Assembly: GCA_002842205.1 (NCBI GenBank)
Contig: PHCI01000001.1
Span: 124,001-188,000, forward strand
Direction: 5' to 3'
Source of the DNA: Betaproteobacteria bacterium HGW-Betaproteobacteria-3
GTDB lineage: Bacteria; Pseudomonadota; Gammaproteobacteria; Burkholderiales; Burkholderiaceae_C
Length of the DNA: 64,000 nucleotides
Each line of letters starts with the position of its first letter. Position 1 is the stretch's first letter. The translations under genes and the position numbers were made by a program. The notes beneath the pieces were generated by a model. That model was given only the letters and a program-made list of their open reading frames with translations. It was not told the origin of the DNA and did not search any database. Positions 59,415 to 64,000 of this stretch are shown in pieces.

Positions 59415-60401
59415 TCAATCCAGATCGTCGGCCAGGTCCGGGTCCGGCCCTTCGCCGATGGCGCTGCGGGTGCTGCGGGCCTGGGCGTACAGCCAGTCGC
59501 AGAACGCGCGAATCTCGGGCCGGGCGGCACTGCGGGCACCCACGATGAGCCAATACGCCAGCGGCGAATCCATGCGCTGGCCGGGCAGCACCTCCACCAG
59601 TTCGCCGCTGGCCAGGCTGTCGGCCACCAGCGGCACCCGTGACAGGGCAATGCCCTGCCCGGTCAGGGCGGCCTGGGCGATCTGGTGCGCATAGTTGAAA
59701 TACAGCCAGCGCTTGGCCTCAACGCGTGGCAGCGCGCGCTCGGCAAACCAGCGGCTCCAGCTCAGCAGCTCCAGGAAATTCGTGCGGTGGGAGTCGCCCG
59801 CCTCGATCAGCGTGAACTGCGCCAGGTCGGCCGGTTTGCGCAGCGGCGGGCCGCTTTGCAGCAGCCAGGGGCTGGCCACGGGCGTGAGCTGTTCGCCAAA
59901 CAGCCTCACGGCACCCGCGGGCACGCTGGCGGGCACGGCGTAGCGCAGCGCCAGATCGACGTCGGTGGTGTCCATCTCGACGGCGGTGTCGGTGGCGTCG
60001 ATGCGGATGTCGATGTCGGGGTGCTCGCGCTGAAAGGCCTCGAGCCGGGGGATCAGCCACATCGAGGCGAACGACGCCCAGGTCGAAATGGCCACCGTCT
60101 TGCGCCCGGCGGTCTGGCGGATCTGGCGCACGGTGCCGTCCAGCCGCTCCAGCCCCGGCACCACGGCGCGCAGCAGCTGGGCCCCGGCGCCGGTCAGTTC
60201 CACGGCCCGCGTGTGACGCAGGAACAGCGCCACGCCCACCTCGCCTTCCAGCGATTGGATCTGCCGACTCACGGCCGACTGCGTGAGCGCCAGTTCGTCG
60301 GCGGCAGCACGAAAGTTCAGGTGCCGCGCCACGGCTTCAAACGCCCGCAAATGGCCAACAGAAACCGGGCGGGTGCGCATGGGAGAGGGGCTGTTTGACA
60401 T
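59415..60401 (-). CDS. LysR-family regulator (GcvA-like)
   Basis: A 328-residue LysR protein. The HTH is LRAFEAVARHLNFRAAADEL then ALTQSAVSRQIQSLE (about 18-50); the substrate domain follows with WASFASMWLIPRLEAFQREH. The frame allows ATG 60401 or 60380; the former is used. It is divergent from a DUF2917 gene, a common Burkholderiales pair, which suggests that DUF2917 is its target. The effector is unknown. Confidence 0.9.
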   Translation of the reverse strand: MSNSPSPMRTRPVSVGHLRAFEAVARHLNFRAAADELALTQSAVSRQIQSLEGEVGVALFLRHTRAVELTGAGAQLLRAVVPGLERLDGTVRQIRQTAGRKTVAISTWASFASMWLIPRLEAFQREHPDIDIRIDATDTAVEMDTTDVDLALRYAVPASVPAGAVRLFGEQLTPVASPWLLQSGPPLRKPADLAQFTLIEAGDSHRTNFLELLSWSRWFAERALPRVEAKRWLYFNYAHQIAQAALTGQGIALSRVPLVADSLASGELVEVLPGQRMDSPLAYWLIVGARSAARPEIRAFCDWLYAQARSTRSAIGEGPDPDLADDLD

Positions 60402-60544
60402 GGTTTTTTTGCGGTGTCCGGGCGGCTTCGGTCGGAGTTTGATTGATGTGATTTCAGAATCAATAGCTTCGCGGGATTTCATTGGACTGTCAATGGTGGA
60501 TCACCGATCATTCATTCCCGAATTGACCTTTTCAGGAGTGCTTC

Positions 60545-61006
60545 ATGCGCCACACCACCCAGCCCCATTCCACGCCCCTTGCCTCCCGCCCGGCGCTGAC
60601 CGGGTGCTGGACACTCCAGGCGGGTCACGCCGTGACCCTGCGCCCGCGCGAAGCCAGTGTGCTGCGGGTGCGTCACGGCCGGGTCTGGGCCACGTTGTCG
60701 AGCGCGCCCGACGACCACCTGCTGGTGGACGGCGCCAGTTTGCAGGTGCCCGCCGGCGATCGCGTGGTGCTCGAACCCTGGCCGGTCCAGCGCGCCGCGC
60801 CGGTCTATTTCGACTGGGACCCGGTGCCGGTGTGGTGCGCCGCCTGCGACCCGGCGGTGACGCTGGAACCCGCGTGCGCACCCGCCGCGACTCAGCTGCG
60901 TTTTTTGGCGTCGGGCTGGCGCGCCTTGGCAGGCCGCTTCGCGGGCGGCTTGCGCGCCTTCAGTGCGGCTTCCAGCGCCAGACGGGCCCACGACGCCATG
61001 TGCTGA
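60545..61006 (+). CDS. DUF2917 protein
   Basis: A 153-residue DUF2917 protein. It has LTGCWTLQAGHAVTLRPREA (about 18-37), LRVRHGRVWATLSSAPDDHL and LQVPAGDRVVLEPWPVQRAA, the typical double-psi-like beta domain. Function is unknown; genes of this type lie next to LysR genes. Its last 115 bp overlap the opposite-strand TfoX-N gene. The conserved domain ends near residue 95, so the overlap affects only the variable tail. Confidence 0.82.
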   Translation: MRHTTQPHSTPLASRPALTGCWTLQAGHAVTLRPREASVLRVRHGRVWATLSSAPDDHLLVDGASLQVPAGDRVVLEPWPVQRAAPVYFDWDPVPVWCAACDPAVTLEPACAPAATQLRFLASGWRALAGRFAGGLRAFSAASSARRAHDAMC

Positions 61007-61281
61007 GGCGACTCCATCGCCTCATCCGGCGCGGTGTAATAGTGCAGTTGGTGGGTTTTGCCGCGGGCTTCGTAGGTGAAAGGCCGACCTCCGGCCGCTT
61101 CCCAGTTCGCAGTGGAGTCGGCGTTGGCCTTCAGGTAGAGCACTTCGCGGATGATGAGCGCGATGTTCAGCCCGCCCGTGGTGATGCCCCAGCCGCCAAA
61201 CATGCGGCGCGCGGTGCACGGCCCCACGCTGGCGAGCAGTTCGCAGCAGTAGTCGGCAAATTCGCGGTCGGGCCTGGCCAT
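60892..61281 (-). CDS. TfoX N-terminal domain protein
   Basis: A 129-residue protein with the TfoX-N domain: FADYCCELLASVGPCTARRM, FGGWGITTGGLNIALIIREV and LYLKANADSTANWEAAGGRP. The C-terminus is a Lys/Arg/Ala tail (ARKPPAKRPAKARQPDAKKR). TfoX proteins are linked to competence control, but stand-alone N-domains are of unproven role. The 3' end overlaps the DUF2917 gene by 115 bp tail to tail. Confidence 0.85.
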   Translation of the reverse strand: MARPDREFADYCCELLASVGPCTARRMFGGWGITTGGLNIALIIREVLYLKANADSTANWEAAGGRPFTYEARGKTHQLHYYTAPDEAMESPQHMASWARLALEAALKARKPPAKRPAKARQPDAKKRS

Positions 61282-61318
61282 GGGCGCTACCCTACAGGGG
61301 CGCTGGCAAAATGCCAAG

Positions 61319-61918
61319 ATGGCCCGTCCCAAATCTGCCACCCACGACCTCAAGCGCGACCAGATTCTTGACGTGGCGGCCCAATGCTTCGCCCACCAGA
61401 GCTACGCCGCGGCCAGCATGAACGACATCGCCGCTGCGGGCGGCACCTCCAAGGCGCGGCTGTACCACTATTACGACAGCAAGGAAGCCATCCTGTTCGA
61501 CCTGCTGGACCGCTACACCCAGCGGCTGCTGGCCCTGATCGGCGAGGCCGAAGCCACTGCCCAGCGGCGCAACCTGGACGACCGCGCGGCGCTGCACGAG
61601 CTGATCCGCAGCTTCCTGCAGGAATACCAGACCTCGGCCACGCGCCACATCGCGCTGCTGCACGCCACCCAGTTTCTGGGCGAGGCGCAACGCGAAACCA
61701 TCCTGAACCGCCAGCGCGACGTGGTGTCGGCCGTGACCCGCTTTCTGTGCCGCGCCTACCCTCAGCGCCTGACCCCCGCCAACCAGACCGCCGTGACCAT
61801 GATGCTGTTCGGCATGATCAACTGGACCTTCACCTGGCTGCGCCCCGGCGGGCCGATGAGTTATGCCGGCTTTGCCGAAGAGGTGATCGCCATGCTGGAA
61901 AAGGGGTTGGCATCGTGA
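61319..61918 (+). CDS. TetR-family regulator upstream of gluconokinase
   Basis: A 199-residue TetR protein. The HTH is ILDVAAQCFAHQSYAAASMN, IAAAGGTSKARLYHYYDSKE (about 17-61); the ligand domain includes LIRSFLQEYQTSATRHIALL and TVMMLFGMINWTFTWLRPG. It is closest in appearance to fatty-acid/acyl-CoA-type regulators. Its last bases overlap the gluconokinase GTG start. No palindrome was noticed between it and the divergent TfoX-N gene. Confidence 0.87.
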   Translation: MARPKSATHDLKRDQILDVAAQCFAHQSYAAASMNDIAAAGGTSKARLYHYYDSKEAILFDLLDRYTQRLLALIGEAEATAQRRNLDDRAALHELIRSFLQEYQTSATRHIALLHATQFLGEAQRETILNRQRDVVSAVTRFLCRAYPQRLTPANQTAVTMMLFGMINWTFTWLRPGGPMSYAGFAEEVIAMLEKGLAS

Positions 61919-62424
61919 GCGTGGGGGCCACATCCGTTGTTGTGATGGGCGTCGCCGGTTGCGGCAAATCGGCAGTGGGGCGGCGCATCGCGGTGTTGTG
62001 CGGCGTGCCGCTGGTCGAGGGCGATGAATTTCACCCCCAGCGCAACCTCCACAAGATGCAGCAAGGCATTGCCCTGACCGACGACGACCGCGCCGACTGG
62101 CTGCAGACCCTGGGCACCGAAATAGCGCGCCACCCGAACGGCGCCGTGCTCACCTGCTCGGCCCTCAAGGCGGCCTACCGCAACACGCTGCGTGCCGCCG
62201 TGCCGGGGCTGCGCTTTGTGCACCTGGCCATCACGCCCGAGGAATCGCTGCGCCGGGTAGCGGCACGGGTCGGGCATTTCTACCCGCCCAGCCTGGTGGC
62301 CAGCCAGTTCGAGGCGCTGCAAGACCCGGCGGGCGAGCCCGGCGTGCGCGTGCTGGACGGCACCGCCACGCTGGACGATCTGGCGGCCCAGGCGGTGGCC
62401 TGGTTGCAGGCCGATGCACGCTGA
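61915..62424 (+). CDS. gntK: Gluconokinase
   Basis: A 169-residue carbohydrate kinase with P-loop GVAGCGKS (residues 12-19), GDEFHPQRNLHKMQQGIALT (the gluconokinase acceptor motif) and LTCSALKAAYRNTLRAAVPG. It phosphorylates gluconate to 6-phosphogluconate. The GTG at 61915 overlaps the TetR stop (GTGA) and is required to keep the family N-terminus; no ATG is available nearby. Confidence 0.92.
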   Translation: MSVGATSVVVMGVAGCGKSAVGRRIAVLCGVPLVEGDEFHPQRNLHKMQQGIALTDDDRADWLQTLGTEIARHPNGAVLTCSALKAAYRNTLRAAVPGLRFVHLAITPEESLRRVAARVGHFYPPSLVASQFEALQDPAGEPGVRVLDGTATLDDLAAQAVAWLQADAR

Positions 62425-62462
62425 GCCAGCCCACGTCGGCGGGGCTTTTGAAATTCAACAAT

Positions 62463-62478
62463 CCGTAATCGATTACGG
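62463..62478. promoter_or_regulatory. Perfect 16-bp palindrome upstream of the MBL-fold gene
   Basis: CCGTAATCGATTACGG is fully self-complementary with a central CG, like LacI-family operators. It lies 35 bp before the MBL-fold start and about 38 bp after the gluconokinase stop. Regulator not identified. Confidence 0.7.
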
Positions 62479-62513
62479 TTAGGTAAAATTGCCGCTTCAC
62501 CGGAGACCCCCTC

Positions 62514-63515
62514 ATGAGCACCCCCGCACCCAAGGCCTTCGCCTCGCAGGCCGACCTGGCCGACAAGAAAATCACCTTCGAGCAACTCAGCAAGCACTGC
62601 TGGGCCTACACCGCCGAGGGTGACCCCAACTCCGGCGTGATCATCGGCGACCGCTTCATCATGGTCAGCGACGCCACGGCCACGCCCGCCATGGCGCGCG
62701 ACCTGATCGCCAAGATCCGCACTGTGAGCAGCCTGCCCATCAAATACGTGCTGCTCACGCATTACCACGCGGTGCGCGTGCTGGGCGCCTATGCCTACGC
62801 GGCCGAAGGCGCCACCGAAATCATCGCCAGCCAGGGCACGCTGGAGCTGATCCAGGAGCGCGGCGCGCAAGACATGAAGAGCGAGATGGAGCGCTTCCCG
62901 CGCCTGTTCCGCGGCGCCGACACCGTGCCCGGCCTGACCTGGCCGACCATGGTGATCGGCGGCGGCGACGCGACCAAGGGCGAAGTGCCGGGCAAGCTCA
63001 GCATCAATCTGGGCGGTGTGGTGGTGCAGATCTGGTCACCTGGCCACGGCCACACGCGCGGCGACACCATTGCGTGGGTGGCCGAAGAAAAAGTGCTGTT
63101 CAGTGGCGACCTGGTGGAATACGAAGCGGGTGTGTACACCGGCGACGCCCAACTGGCCGAATGGCCCGCCACGCTGGAAGCCCTGCGCGCGCTCGGGGCC
63201 GAAGCCATCGTGCCCGGCCGCGGCGAGGCCATGAAAGGCCGCGCCAATGTGGACAAGGCACTGGACTACACCAAACGCTGGGTTGAAACGCTGTTTCGCG
63301 CCGGCCAGGAAGCCGCCGCGCAGGGCATGGACCTGAAAGCCGCGATGGCCCACGCCCGCAAGGCCATGGACCCGGTGTTCGGCCATGTGTTCATCTACGA
63401 ACACTGTCTGCCGTTCGACGTGAGCCGCGCCTACGACGAAGCCTTGGGGCTCAAGAACCCGCGCATCTGGACGGCCGAGCGCGACCAGGAAATGTGGGCG
63501 GCCTTGCAGGCCTGA
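62514..63515 (+). CDS. MBL-fold protein with degenerate HxHxDH motif
   Basis: A 333-residue metallo-beta-lactamase-fold protein. The usual HxHxDH site reads THYHAVRVLG (His83, His85; Asp and third His replaced by Val87 and Arg88). The later histidine WSPGHGHTRGD and Asp in LFSGDLVEY are kept. Similar proteins form a betaproteobacterial subfamily, so the change is probably fixed rather than an error. Metal content and reaction are unclear. A perfect palindrome lies upstream. Confidence 0.85.
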   Translation: MSTPAPKAFASQADLADKKITFEQLSKHCWAYTAEGDPNSGVIIGDRFIMVSDATATPAMARDLIAKIRTVSSLPIKYVLLTHYHAVRVLGAYAYAAEGATEIIASQGTLELIQERGAQDMKSEMERFPRLFRGADTVPGLTWPTMVIGGGDATKGEVPGKLSINLGGVVVQIWSPGHGHTRGDTIAWVAEEKVLFSGDLVEYEAGVYTGDAQLAEWPATLEALRALGAEAIVPGRGEAMKGRANVDKALDYTKRWVETLFRAGQEAAAQGMDLKAAMAHARKAMDPVFGHVFIYEHCLPFDVSRAYDEALGLKNPRIWTAERDQEMWAALQA

Positions 63516-63516
63516 A

Positions 63517-64000
63517 TCAGCCGTCGATGCCCGCCAGCTCACGCGCGTCGCGGGCATAGGCCTTGAGGCGCCGGGCCGCACGGTCGCGCTGTTCGGCCGT
63601 GGTGCTGTTGTGCAGCCGTGCGGCGCCTTCGCAGCCTTCGCGCAGGGTGTTGCGGGCGTTGTCGCGGTGCACCGGGTCGGGCGGGTTCAGGGCCCGGTCG
63701 AGCCAGCCGCGCAAGGCGGCCAGGGTCTGTGCATCGTTCATGCCGCTGCTGCGGACTTGCGCCAGTGTTTGCAGCAGATCCTGCTGGCGCCGCTGGCGTT
63801 CGGCCCAGGCGATGCGCGGGTTGTAGCGGGACTGCGCGATGGTGGCGCGCACCGCGGCGCGTTGCGGCGCCTGCAGTGCACCGTAAAAATCCTCGCTGCG
63901 ATCGATCGACATTTCGATGCGGCGCTCGGCGGCGTCGGCGGGGGTGCCGTCAAGCCACTGCTTGCGCCATTTTTGGTCGTTTTCAGCCTGCCGCCGCTTC
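63517..64000 (-). CDS. DUF6279-family lipoprotein, C-terminal part (partial)
   Basis: The frame is open across the right edge, so the start and lipobox are outside. The visible 160 residues include KQWLDGTPADAAERRIEMSI, DRSEDFYGALQAPQRA and RQQDLLQTLAQVRSSGMNDA, which match DUF6279 lipoproteins. Function is unknown; the family is common in Burkholderiales. It is convergent with the MBL-fold gene, one base between stops. Confidence 0.78.
   Translation of the reverse strand, partial: KRRQAENDQKWRKQWLDGTPADAAERRIEMSIDRSEDFYGALQAPQRAAVRATIAQSRYNPRIAWAERQRRQQDLLQTLAQVRSSGMNDAQTLAALRGWLDRALNPPDPVHRDNARNTLREGCEGAARLHNSTTAEQRDRAARRLKAYARDARELAGIDG

Overview
The window is high-GC chromosomal DNA of a betaproteobacterium, most likely a member of Burkholderiales family Comamonadaceae. 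This rests on the argB-slmA neighbourhood, paired Liv-type amino-acid/acyl ABC transporters beside acyl-CoA genes, LysR next to DUF2917, a TRAP transporter, and a dispersed intergenic repeat (core TAGCCCC(C/T)GTCAAATGG) of the kind I associate with this family. No rRNA or tRNA gene was recognised. No replication origin or CRISPR array was seen.

Layout. 1-4.2 kb is the end of an O-antigen/exopolysaccharide locus: tail of an FnlC/WbpI-type epimerase, WbuB-like glycosyltransferase, WecA/WbpL-like initiating transferase and Wzz, interrupted by a hicAB toxin-antitoxin (TA) pair. 4.2-5.7 kb is a small TA patch with vapBC inside a direct repeat next to a MNT nucleotidyltransferase whose partner is reduced to 24 codons. 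5.7-7.4 kb holds argB and slmA. 7.4-12.8 kb is a divergent sugar-acid cluster (Ldh2-type oxidoreductase, UxaA-type dehydratase, two SDRs, FAH-family hydrolase) resembling non-phosphorylative L-fuconate/L-rhamnonate breakdown. 12.8-21.2 kb is a fatty-acid beta-oxidation operon (TetR, acyl-CoA dehydrogenase, DUF2147, FadN-type fusion, thiolase, enoyl-CoA hydratase, SRPBCC). 21.3-26.1 kb is the first Liv ABC transporter; 26.7-29.5 kb is a DctPQM TRAP transporter.

30.6-38.8 kb is a second degradative operon resembling atu/liu: TetR, PECR-like SDR, carboxyltransferase, two acyl-CoA dehydrogenases, biotin carboxylase/BCCP and thioesterase. It suggests carboxylation of a branched or isoprenoid acyl-CoA. 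39.6-42.7 kb is a visibly lower-GC accessory island: a two-gene DUF262 plus HEPN module, an IS630 transposase remnant and a Phd-ParE pair. 42.7-49.6 kb is a second Liv system with a long-chain acyl-CoA synthetase. 49.7-52.8 kb carries an enoyl-CoA hydratase whose 3' end is duplicated around a DUF433/DUF5615 TA pair, then a Fic protein with palindromic sites. 52.9-64 kb is housekeeping: thioesterase, Atm1-type ABC exporter, Slt, 5-formyl-THF cyclo-ligase, PPK2, LysR/DUF2917, TfoX-N, TetR-gluconokinase, a degenerate MBL protein and a DUF6279 lipoprotein.

The most notable points are the DUF262-HEPN pair as a candidate RNase-based defence module, two TA modules each bracketed by a direct duplication of the neighbouring gene at almost the same offset (802 and 812 bp), and palindromic repeats captured in-frame inside conserved metabolic genes (a FadN-type protein, a biotin carboxylase, a DUF2147 start codon and a TetR 3' end).
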